A DNA stretch of 7,610 bases from an uncultured Blautia sp. Lineage in GTDB: Bacteria > Bacillota > Clostridia > Lachnospirales > Lachnospiraceae. How positions within the stretch are numbered: the stretch's first letter is position 1; every line of letters begins with the position of its first letter. Both the position numbers and the translations under genes were made by a program. A model generated the notes under the pieces. The model saw only the letters and a list, made by a program, of their open reading frames with translations, had not been told where the DNA came from and ran no database searches. Shown in pieces: positions 1 through 5,848 of the stretch. The stretch lies in the NCBI GenBank assembly GCA_900547615.1, contig URHH01000122.1:1-7610 (forward strand), given 5' to 3'.

Positions 1-747
1 CGTGGGATTACCTTCCGGCTTTTTTATGAAAATAAAGAAACAAAGACCGATTTTCGGATCTTCGGGATTTCTGCTGATAAATTCAGGAGAAGAAAGAAAA
101 AAGCGTCAGGAAAGAGAGCGCGCCCGGAAGAGAAAATTTCAGATGAAAATATTTCTGCAGAAAAAGAACTGCCTTCCGTTACAGAAACTAAGGAAAAGAC
201 TGAGATGCTAAAAATACAGGAAAAGGCAGCGAAAGAAAAAGAAGAAAAAAGAGAAGAAATTCAGGAAAGCGAGCCGGAAAAGAAAAAGCCGGGTTTATTA
301 AAGGGATTTATGGAGAAAATAAAAAGTATCCCTGCCAAAATCCGAAAAATCCGGTTAACAATCAAAAGAACCTGTGTTAAAATAGAATGGTGGAAGGGTT
401 TTTTTTCCAATCCGAGAATAAAAGAAGCAATATCCTTCTGCTGGAAAGATATAAAAAAACTGATTCGTCATATTCTGCCGGTAAAGGTGGAAGGAAATGT
501 TACCTTTGGTTTTGAGGATCCTTCCATAACGGGAAGAATCGTGGCGCTTCTGGGAATGTCCATTCCCTTTCATAAAAACCGCATTCAGGTCATGCCGCTT
601 TTTCAGACAGACAGAAATATTCTGGAAGGCAATATAAAGATGAAGGGCAGGATTTATGGCGTTGTTCTTGTAAAAACAGCAGCAGAGATTTATTTTAATA
701 AAAATGTAAAATACATGATAAACCGATGGAAGCATAAGGAGGCATAA
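1..747 (+). CDS. DUF2953 domain protein (YtfI-like), 5' partial
   Basis: The reading frame is open from base 1 to the TAA at 745-747, so the gene begins outside the window and 248 codons are visible. An ATG at 205 would be internal: the residues before it (RGITFRLFYENKETKTDFRIFGI) read as a proper DUF2953 core in the same frame. After this comes a highly charged Lys/Glu linker (about residues 33-105), then a conserved C-terminal part with GFEDPSITGRIVALLG, IQVMPLFQTD and LEGNIKMKGRIYG, which matches the family pattern of a GF-DP-TG segment followed by a P-F and EG-KGR segment. The family usually starts with a membrane helix, which would lie upstream of the window. Function is unknown. The gene sits two bases before gerW, the same order as ytfI-ytfJ in Bacillus, so a sporulation-linked role is inferred. 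Family call is fairly sure; role is not. Confidence 0.85.
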   Translation, partial: RGITFRLFYENKETKTDFRIFGISADKFRRRKKKASGKRARPEEKISDENISAEKELPSVTETKEKTEMLKIQEKAAKEKEEKREEIQESEPEKKKPGLLKGFMEKIKSIPAKIRKIRLTIKRTCVKIEWWKGFFSNPRIKEAISFCWKDIKKLIRHILPVKVEGNVTFGFEDPSITGRIVALLGMSIPFHKNRIQVMPLFQTDRNILEGNIKMKGRIYGVVLVKTAAEIYFNKNVKYMINRWKHKEA

Positions 748-749
748 TT

Positions 750-1121
750 ATGGAGAAAGAAAACAATTTCAAAGAGACAGTAGCGTCCCTCTTTCAGGGA
801 ATGGACAGCTTTGTATCTGCAAAAACCGTGGTGGGAGATGCCATTCATGTGGGAGATACCATTATTCTTCCATTGGTTGACGTGTCTTTCGGCGTGGGAG
901 CCGGCGCATTTGAAGGTCAGGGAAAGAACAACGGCGGAGGCGGTCTTGGCGGAAAAATGACGCCCTGTGCAGTTCTTGTGATCCAGAATGGAACAACAAA
1001 GCTTGTGAATGTAAAGAACCAGGACGGTCTTACAAAGGTTCTGGATATGGTTCCTGATTTTGTGAACCGATTCGCTCCGGGAGCAAAAGAATCCGGAAAC
1101 CCTTCTGAAACAGAAGTATAG
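750..1121 (+). CDS. gerW: GerW family sporulation protein (YtfJ)
   Basis: A 123-residue soluble protein that starts at ATG 750 behind a perfect AAGGAGG (736-742) lying at the very end of the upstream gene, only two bases after its stop codon, so the two are co-transcribed. Family hallmarks are visible: an N-terminal helix with LFQGMDSF (residues 14-21), VVGDAIHVGDTIILPLVDVSFG (about 27-48), a glycine-rich loop (GAGAFEGQGK then NGGGGLGG, 50-68) and a hydrophobic strand with TPCAVLVI (71-78), ending in a helical VPDFVNRF segment. In Bacillus subtilis GerW is made in the forespore and is needed for normal action of the spore cortex-lytic enzyme SleB during germination; that role is transferred here by family. 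No sigma factor site can be assigned because the operon promoter lies outside the window. Length is slightly short compared with typical family members. Confidence 0.93.
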   Translation: MEKENNFKETVASLFQGMDSFVSAKTVVGDAIHVGDTIILPLVDVSFGVGAGAFEGQGKNNGGGGLGGKMTPCAVLVIQNGTTKLVNVKNQDGLTKVLDMVPDFVNRFAPGAKESGNPSETEV

Positions 1122-1181
1122 TGCTCATAACTCCTTTTCCTGCATATACTAAAGTAAGAAAAGAAAAATGGAAAAGGAAAA

Positions 1182-1319
1182 GTGGGAAGATTTTTTGGAC
1201 TGATACTGTTTTTTATTGGTCTTGGAATGGTGATCGGAATGCTGATTTCCGACAGTGTGATCATAATTGTGGCAGGAACTATGTGCCTTCTTTGCGGGTA
1301 TCATCTGTTTTGCCGGTAA
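1182..1319 (+). CDS. Small two-helix membrane protein, possibly frameshifted at its 5' end
   Basis: A 45-codon frame from GTG 1182 to TAA 1317-1319 reads as two hydrophobic helices: RFFGLILFFIGLGMVIGMLI, a short SDS turn, then VIIIVAGTMCLLCGYHLF, ending CR. This is not a random composition, and the frame ends two bases before a strong intrinsic terminator, so it fits as the last gene of the gerW operon. The start is doubtful. The GTG has only a close AGGA (1175-1178). An ATG at 1168 in another frame begins MEKEKW and then runs into a TGA at 1201; one extra base in the GGG at 1184-1186 would join it into MEKEKWGRFFGLILFF, a very natural start. So this is either a short GTG-started gene, a pseudogene with a one-base deletion, or a sequence error. 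I do not recognise a named family. Confidence 0.6.
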   Translation: MGRFFGLILFFIGLGMVIGMLISDSVIIIVAGTMCLLCGYHLFCR

Positions 1320-1320
1320 G

Positions 1321-1359
1321 CAGGTGTGGAGAGAGAAATTTCTTCATGCCTGTTTTTTT
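1321..1359 (+). terminator. Intrinsic terminator closing the gerW operon
   Basis: Bases 1321-1334 (CAGGTGTGGAGAGA) pair without interruption with 1339-1352 (TTTCTTCATGCCTG), giving 14 base pairs including four G-T wobbles. The loop is a GAAA tetraloop (1335-1338), and seven Ts (1353-1359) follow at once. It lies two bases after the stop codon of the small membrane protein, which marks 1-1319 as the end of one transcription unit. Confidence 0.85.
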
Positions 1360-1386
1360 GTAAATGGAAAATGAGTGTGGTATAAT
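1358..1386 (+). promoter_or_regulatory. Extended -10 sigma-A type promoter for the HD gene unit
   Basis: A perfect TATAAT (1381-1386) is preceded by TGG at 1378-1380, giving an extended -10. A -35-like TTGTAA (1358-1363) sits 17 bases upstream and overlaps the T tract of the preceding terminator. Transcription would begin near 1393, about 40 bases before the ATG at 1432. The terminator-promoter back-to-back arrangement separates the sporulation operon from the next unit. Confidence 0.75.
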
Positions 1387-1431
1387 CAGGGAAAGAGAAA
1401 ACAGATTTGTCATGGGAGGACGGGGTGTATT

Positions 1432-1995
1432 ATGCGGCAGGATATATTGGAAAAACTTCAAGAAGAAATATGGGAAAGATGCCAGAAGCAGACAAATAAA
1501 TTTGGGATAGGGTGTTATTATCATATTGCGTCAGTAGTTAAGAATGCAGAAGTTTTATCGGATAAATACGGTGCAGATAAAGAGGTTGTTATGATCGCTG
1601 CGTGGCTTCATGATATTGCTTCAATTACAGATTATAATCTTTATAAACTGCATCATATATATAGTGCTGAAATGGCAGAAAGCATTTTAAAAGAATATAG
1701 ATATGATGAAAATAAAATTGCATTAGTACAGAACTGTATCAGAAATCATAGAGGAAGTTTAAATTTTGAAAAAAATAGTTTAGAAGAGGTATGTGTTGCA
1801 GACGCAGATGCTCTTTCTCATTTTGAGAGTATACCAGATCTACTCTATTTAGCTTACGCTCAAAGAGGAATGAATGTAGAAGAGGGTAAAAAGTTTGTAA
1901 GAGATAAATTGACAAGAAGCTTTCAAAAATTATCCGTTGAAAGTAAAAAATATTGCAGAGATAAATTTGAAAGAGCTATGGAAATTTTGAAGTAG
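1432..1995 (+). CDS. HD domain phosphohydrolase
   Basis: A 187-residue soluble protein. The ATG at 1432 is chosen because GGAGG at 1415-1419 precedes it by 12 bases; an in-frame GTG at 1375 would sit inside the promoter -10 region and cannot be transcribed from it. The metal-binding HD superfamily residues are visible in order: H31 (YYHIASVV), H60-D61 (AAWLHDIAS), H74/H75 (LHHIYSAEMAESIL), H106 (IRNHRG) and D124/D126 (ADADALSHF). This is the layout of YedJ-like and related HD hydrolases, which hydrolyse phosphate esters of nucleotides or similar compounds; the substrate cannot be read from sequence. Codon use is strikingly AT-rich, about 31% GC by hand count over 1441-1980 against about 50% in gerW, which suggests acquisition from elsewhere. 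It is followed 38 bases later by a kinase gene. Confidence 0.88.
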   Translation: MRQDILEKLQEEIWERCQKQTNKFGIGCYYHIASVVKNAEVLSDKYGADKEVVMIAAWLHDIASITDYNLYKLHHIYSAEMAESILKEYRYDENKIALVQNCIRNHRGSLNFEKNSLEEVCVADADALSHFESIPDLLYLAYAQRGMNVEEGKKFVRDKLTRSFQKLSVESKKYCRDKFERAMEILK

Positions 1996-2033
1996 AAGAT
2001 AAGAGAAATTTGTGAATAGTAAGGAGAAAATAG

Positions 2034-2543
2034 TTGCAGAAATTAATTATACTAAGAGGAAACTCTGGAAGCGGAAAAACGACAGTTGCCAGATTGCTTC
2101 AGGGAAAATTCGGTCCAAATACGATGTTGATTTCCAGTGATATGGTGCGTATGGAGATGCTCCATGTATGGGGACCGCAGGGAATTGAGAAATCGCAGCC
2201 ATTGATGATTGAACTTCTAAAATATGGAAAACAGCATTCGGAAATTACAATATTGGAAGGTGTTTTGCCGGCAGATGCCTATGATAATTTATTTCAGACA
2301 GCTTTGCAGGAATATGGAAATCATATTTTGGCGTACTATTATGACATTCCATTTGAAGAAACTCTGATTCGGCATAAGACAAAGCCAAATTGTAATGATT
2401 TTGGAGAAGAAGACATGAGAAGATGGTGGAGGGAAAAGGATTATCTTGGAATTATACCGGAAAAAACTCTGGATAAAGAGATCAGCCTGGAAAATGCTGT
2501 GGAACGGATATATGAAGACTGCATAAATGATATGGGAAGATGA
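2034..2543 (+). CDS. Small P-loop kinase / AAA-type ATP-binding protein
   Basis: A 169-residue protein that begins with the P-loop. The start is TTG 2034 with AAGGAG at 2021-2026, seven bases upstream; no ATG fits, since the Walker A strand KLIILRG follows at once. Walker A is GNSGSGKTT (residues 9-17), a Walker B-like strand is ITILEG (71-76), and the SSDMVR segment (34-39) resembles the substrate-binding region of nucleoside-kinase-like and zeta-toxin/chloramphenicol-phosphotransferase-like proteins. A basic lid follows around residues 113-136 (RHKTKPNCNDF, then RRWWREKD). Proteins of this type are usually labelled kinase or uridine kinase-like without a proven substrate, and I cannot narrow it further. 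No antitoxin-like partner is adjacent, so a toxin role is not supported. It probably shares a transcript with the HD gene before it and the membrane protein after it. Confidence 0.82.
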   Translation: MQKLIILRGNSGSGKTTVARLLQGKFGPNTMLISSDMVRMEMLHVWGPQGIEKSQPLMIELLKYGKQHSEITILEGVLPADAYDNLFQTALQEYGNHILAYYYDIPFEETLIRHKTKPNCNDFGEEDMRRWWREKDYLGIIPEKTLDKEISLENAVERIYEDCINDMGR

Positions 2544-2553
2544 GGTGACACAG

Positions 2554-3774
2554 ATGGAGAAAAAAGCGCTCAGTGAAAAAGAAAAATATTTGACCATATT
2601 ATTGTGTGTTGTGGGAACAGCCTTGGCTCTTTATGTAGGAATCTGTCATTATATGGGATTGTTCGGAAAAATGGAATATTTTCAATACCAGCTCATCATT
2701 GCTGCAGGAAGTGATGTATTGTTCTGCCCCCGCTGGTTTCTTCACAGCGTGTTTGCGGGGTTTCTTCTTGTTTTTTGTATATATGGGATTTATCGGATAA
2801 AAACAAAGAAAAAACGGTATGGAATGCTGATATTATGGCTGTTTCTTTCCTGGTGGCTGAATTTGCTTTTTACTCCCGGTTCCGCTATGGTGTGGATTAT
2901 GACAGTGATTATTGGCGGAATGTTCGCATTTGCAAATGTTCCATCTATGATTGGAAGAACGATTACCCGAAACCTGGTGTTTAAAGCCGGAGATTTGGAA
3001 AAAAATCAGGAAGAATTATGCAGACGGAAACTGAGACAAGCGGAATGGATCTGCTTTTTTCCTCTGAAAAAGATACTGGCTGCAGGTGCATGGCTGTTCT
3101 GTCTGTTTGTGGTTTTCGCAGGAATTGTTACATTTTTGCAGGAACAAAAACCGGAAGATATATCGTACATTATTTTGTTTCTTTTGATTGCAGTTTTTAC
3201 AGCCAAGAAAGTATGGCGTTACGTTTTGACACCGTATCACTGCATTCCTGTTCTTAATAAAATTTTTTCAGGGGAAGAACTGCAGACTCTGTTAAAAGGG
3301 GAAAGATTTGAACCGGTTTCTTTTGAAAACGAAGATTTGCAAAAATATATGCCTGTTTTACTCAGCGAAAACTGGGCGATTCTGGAAGGAATGCTGATTT
3401 CCAGAAAGCTTTTGCTTACTGTTTATACTTATTCAGGAAGAAAGGTTTCTTGCATAAAATGCAGGTATCTGGACGGAAAAAGATTTGACACAAAAACAAC
3501 GTATCTTCATCTGCATGGAAAGCGGAATGAAGAATTGGAGAAGGTATTGTCTCAGATTCCCAGGATTGATTTTCCTGCTATCTGTTCTGATAAAATCGCA
3601 GAAAGATACGGAGAATTATTCCCGGAAAAAAAGGATTCAAAGGAAAAACTCTGGTATTTGCTTACGAATGATATTTCTGAAGCGGAGCAGGCATATCAGA
3701 AGATGTTTCCTTCCCGTGAGAGGAAGAAAAAACAAAATAAAAGTAATGGAGAAAGAGAGGGTAAAAAGGTATGA
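2554..3774 (+). CDS. Unrecognised six-helix membrane protein with a cytosolic C-terminal domain
   Basis: I do not recognise a family. The ATG at 2554 is preferred, with GAGGTGA (2542-2548) five bases upstream; an in-frame ATG at 2527 lies inside the kinase gene and has no such site. The 406-residue protein shows about six hydrophobic segments: residues 13-31, 62-81, 91-107, 111-130, 173-195 and 203-217. Between segments four and five is a charged cytosolic-looking loop (about 135-172). After residue 226 comes a soluble region of roughly 180 residues that contains ENWAILEGMLISRKLLLTVY, a strand-rich stretch, then a helical end and a Lys-rich tail (SRERKKKQNK). It ends with an ATGA overlap on the next gene, a secreted protein, which suggests that the two are made together. 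Function unknown; a membrane platform partnering the secreted protein is only an inference from context. Confidence 0.8.
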   Translation: MEKKALSEKEKYLTILLCVVGTALALYVGICHYMGLFGKMEYFQYQLIIAAGSDVLFCPRWFLHSVFAGFLLVFCIYGIYRIKTKKKRYGMLILWLFLSWWLNLLFTPGSAMVWIMTVIIGGMFAFANVPSMIGRTITRNLVFKAGDLEKNQEELCRRKLRQAEWICFFPLKKILAAGAWLFCLFVVFAGIVTFLQEQKPEDISYIILFLLIAVFTAKKVWRYVLTPYHCIPVLNKIFSGEELQTLLKGERFEPVSFENEDLQKYMPVLLSENWAILEGMLISRKLLLTVYTYSGRKVSCIKCRYLDGKRFDTKTTYLHLHGKRNEELEKVLSQIPRIDFPAICSDKIAERYGELFPEKKDSKEKLWYLLTNDISEAEQAYQKMFPSRERKKKQNKSNGEREGKKV

Positions 3775-4877
3775 AAAAACAGAGGATTGCGTTTGTGATA
3801 GGCTGTGTATTGACAGGGAGCGTGTTTTTAGGATATGAAACCAGGGCACAGGATCCTGCTTCATCAGGACAGGAAAAAACATGTACAGATGAGACGATAG
3901 TTTCTCAGTTGAAAAATGATGGCACACCGGAATTTGTTTTAGACGGAGAATATTATACGCTTCCGCTGGAAGCCTCTCAGTTAATAGAAGATGGCTGGAC
4001 GCTGGAGACAGAAACGTACCAGGCGGAAGACGTTTCTCTGCAGCCGGGAGAAAGAATTTCCGGTGAGTTTACAAAAGAAGAGGAAAAACTGAAAGTATGG
4101 ATTGTAAATGATGATTCGACATCAGGGAAACCGGCAAAAGAGGGAACAATCATTGAGGTGGGATTTTCTGCGAAAAAGGACACCGAGAATCCGGATTTTT
4201 TTGTGACTCTGAACGGCGTTCATTGCGCCATGTCAGATGAGGCGTTAAAAGAAGCGCTTGCAGATGTAGAAGGATATGAGATAAATTCCGCGGGAGGAAT
4301 CAATATTTCACGCACTGTGGACGACGATGTACTTGATATTTTTAAGGTAACGTTACTTGGGGACGCAACAGGAATCAACATTTGCTCAGACAACATTTTT
4401 GAGTATCAGGACTATCAGCCGAAGGAGGAAAAACAGAAAAATGCGGACAGACAGGTGGCAGCGTATCAGGAAAAAACAGAGAAAGAGATAGAGCCTTTTG
4501 CAAATGATTTTAATGGGATTATTGAAGGATATGATGAAAATTTAAGCGTTGGTTTTTACAGCGAAGGCACGGTATGGGGAAAAGAAAGCGGAGAATATAA
4601 AAAAATAGCAGGAACGCCTATTTCTTGGGAAGTTTCCCTTTATATTGCAGAGGATACCACCGGTCAGTTATATTGTATTGCAAATCAGAAATTAAATGAA
4701 GAAGGAGTTGTAGAGGAGGCACTGGAACTGAAAGAGGGAGATGAGATCCGCGTATGGGGATATGCCTCCCAGTATCTTGAGGTGACAGAAGAGCAGAAAC
4801 TGGTTGTGGTACAGCCGGGGATTGTGGAGAAAAATGGAGAGATGATTATTTTAGATGAAAATCTGAAAGGGGAATGA
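3771..4877 (+). CDS. Secreted protein with signal peptide, family not recognised
   Basis: A 368-residue exported protein. ATG 3771 overlaps the upstream stop by four bases and has GAGAGGG at 3755-3761. The N-terminus is a classical signal peptide: KKQR, a hydrophobic core (IAFVIGCVLTGSVFLG) and a likely signal peptidase I cut after TRA at residue 26. There is no lipobox cysteine at the right place, so it is probably not a lipoprotein. The mature part appears to have two domains. The first (about 40-215) starts with FVLDGEYYTLPLEASQLIEDGW, a pattern I associate with exported proteins of unknown function in clostridia. A charged helical linker (212-243) joins it to a strand-rich domain (about 244-365) with EGTVWG, SLYIAEDTTGQLYCIA and LKEGDEIRVWGYAS, reminiscent of an OB-fold. 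Function is unknown; the domain reading is inference. Confidence 0.8.
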   Translation: MKKQRIAFVIGCVLTGSVFLGYETRAQDPASSGQEKTCTDETIVSQLKNDGTPEFVLDGEYYTLPLEASQLIEDGWTLETETYQAEDVSLQPGERISGEFTKEEEKLKVWIVNDDSTSGKPAKEGTIIEVGFSAKKDTENPDFFVTLNGVHCAMSDEALKEALADVEGYEINSAGGINISRTVDDDVLDIFKVTLLGDATGINICSDNIFEYQDYQPKEEKQKNADRQVAAYQEKTEKEIEPFANDFNGIIEGYDENLSVGFYSEGTVWGKESGEYKKIAGTPISWEVSLYIAEDTTGQLYCIANQKLNEEGVVEEALELKEGDEIRVWGYASQYLEVTEEQKLVVVQPGIVEKNGEMIILDENLKGE

Positions 4878-4882
4878 GTGTT

Positions 4883-5242
4883 ATGAACGTAGGATTTTGG
4901 CTGTGTATTGTTCTGGTTCCGGGATTTTTACTGACTGGTATCGTATTTGCCGTATTAAAAGAGAGGGGAGCAAAATTTGTTTCCGGGTTTAATACGCTTC
5001 CGGAAAAAGAGCAGGAATGGTACGATAAGGCATGGATTGTGAAAGATATAAGAAATTCCAGCTTTATATGGTCGGCTATTATGCTTGTCGGAGCAATTCT
5101 GTCATATTTTTTCACCAGTTATATGGCGGTAGCCGCATATATTATCTGGGGAATCTGGTTTTTCAAAGATGTACACTGGGACGCGCATAAGGCATTTAAA
5201 AAATATTTACGAAATGATAAAACAGGAGGTGCGGACAGATGA
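4883..5242 (+). CDS. DUF3784 family small membrane protein
   Basis: A 119-residue membrane protein. The ATG at 4883 is chosen because AAGGGG at 4867-4872 sits ten bases upstream; the in-frame ATG at 4874, which overlaps the previous stop, would leave only one base of spacing, though coupled starts there are possible. It has an N-terminal helix (residues 4-25), then the family signature region RGAKFVSGFNTLPEKEQEWYD (28-48), matching the GA-x-x-x-x-GYNT-x-x-x-E-x-x-x-YD pattern of DUF3784, then two further helices (about 61-78 and 80-94) and a basic, lysine-rich tail. The family has no known function and is scattered among Firmicutes, often near other small membrane proteins. It overlaps the following GNAT gene by four bases. 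Confidence 0.85.
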   Translation: MNVGFWLCIVLVPGFLLTGIVFAVLKERGAKFVSGFNTLPEKEQEWYDKAWIVKDIRNSSFIWSAIMLVGAILSYFFTSYMAVAAYIIWGIWFFKDVHWDAHKAFKKYLRNDKTGGADR

Positions 5243-5700
5243 AAGCTTTCGTAAGAAACGCAGAAATGAAAGATTATGAAGCGGTGGTAAATATTATGGC
5301 GCAGGTTCAGGAAATGCACGTGAAATGGCGTCCTGATATATATAAAACAAATGAGAAGATGATTCCGGCGGATAAGTTTGCCGGGATTCTGAAAGAGGGC
5401 ACATTTTTTGTTGCCGAGGCAGACGGGATTGTAGTTGGAATTATGGGAATCGCATTGCGGCATATAGAAAATCCGTCACATGTTACGAGAAATGTAATTT
5501 TTATCGACAGCATGGCAGTAGACGAGAAGTACCGTGGAAGGGGAATCGGGCACCTGTTTTTCGAAAAATCAAAGCAGATAAAAGAGGAAAGACATTACGA
5601 TGCAGTGGAATTGCAGGTAAATGCAAAAAACAAAGCTGCCTATGAGATGTATGTGAAATGCGGGTTTCGGGAGAAATCTATTAATATGGAGCTGATTTAA
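5239..5700 (+). CDS. GNAT family N-acetyltransferase
   Basis: A 153-residue protein of complete GNAT length. ATG 5239 forms an ATGA overlap with the preceding stop and has a near-perfect AGGAGGTG (5224-5231). The fold order is clear: an N-terminal strand FVRNAEMKDYEAVVNIM; strand TFFVAEADGIVVGIMGI (55-71); the motif A strand FIDSMAVDEKY; the acetyl-CoA pyrophosphate loop R99-G-R-G-I-G104; and the C-terminal VNAKNKAAYEMYVKCGF (127-143), the usual N-x-x-A-x-x-x-Y-x-x-x-GF signature. It transfers an acetyl group from acetyl-CoA to an amine; the acceptor is not predictable (RimI-like proteins and small-molecule enzymes share this shape). It is the last gene of the 1432-5700 unit; no clear terminator follows it. 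Confidence 0.92.
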   Translation: MKAFVRNAEMKDYEAVVNIMAQVQEMHVKWRPDIYKTNEKMIPADKFAGILKEGTFFVAEADGIVVGIMGIALRHIENPSHVTRNVIFIDSMAVDEKYRGRGIGHLFFEKSKQIKEERHYDAVELQVNAKNKAAYEMYVKCGFREKSINMELI

Positions 5701-5707
5701 AAAGCGG

Positions 5708-5736
5708 GTGACAGCCTTTGAATGATTTGTTAAAAT
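5708..5736 (+). promoter_or_regulatory. Candidate extended -10 promoter for the Rpn nuclease gene
   Basis: GTGACA (5708-5713) and TAAAAT (5731-5736) are separated by exactly 17 bases, each one base from consensus, and TGT at 5728-5730 makes an extended -10. It lies just after the GNAT stop codon and about 113 bases before the GTG at 5849, with transcription expected near 5743. It would leave a leader of about 105 bases containing short inverted repeats. Confidence 0.55.
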
Positions 5737-5745
5737 GATACTAAG

Positions 5746-5770
5746 AGGACAGCCATAATTTTGCTGTTTT
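5746..5770 (+). other. Weak hairpin in the leader of the Rpn gene
   Basis: AGGACAGC (5746-5753) can pair with GCTGTTTT (5763-5770) to form eight base pairs, two of them G-T, around a nine-base loop. It ends in a run of Ts, so it could act as a weak terminator or attenuator just after the candidate start site. The pairing is short, and chance is a real alternative. Confidence 0.3.
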
Positions 5771-5818
5771 CCACTTACTTAAGAGAAAACACTTATTATA
5801 TGAATATTGCATAAGTGG
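5771..5818 (+). repeat. Overlapping inverted repeats before the Rpn start
   Basis: CCACTTA (5771-5777) and CACTTAT (5790-5796) are both complementary to ATAAGTGG (5811-5818), so either could pair with it, but not both. The shorter arrangement gives seven pairs around a 14-base loop. The repeats lie 20-60 bases before the ribosome binding site. They may be an operator or an RNA switch, or chance in AT-rich DNA. Confidence 0.35.
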
Positions 5819-5848
5819 AGGATAAAAATCTTATACGGAGGTGGAAAT

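Noticed and set aside
2..211. 69-codon frame at the left edge
   Set aside because: It is out of frame with the DUF2953 gene, which is open from base 1 and reads as family sequence there.
1115..1150. AGTATA / TATACT inverted repeat around the gerW stop
   Set aside because: AT-rich, has a bulge and is not followed by Ts; the real terminator is at 1321-1359.
917..1264. Reverse-strand frames, here and elsewhere in the window
   Set aside because: They lie opposite clear + strand genes, lack binding sites and show low-complexity Phe/Ser/Pro composition.
1121..1363. 80-codon GTG frame after gerW
   Set aside because: It is a shadow of the small membrane protein frame, with no hydrophobic pattern and no binding site, and it runs through the terminator.
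2034..2543. Zeta-type toxin of a toxin-antitoxin pair
   Set aside because: The P-loop is compatible, but no small antitoxin gene adjoins it and the neighbours are an HD hydrolase and a membrane protein.
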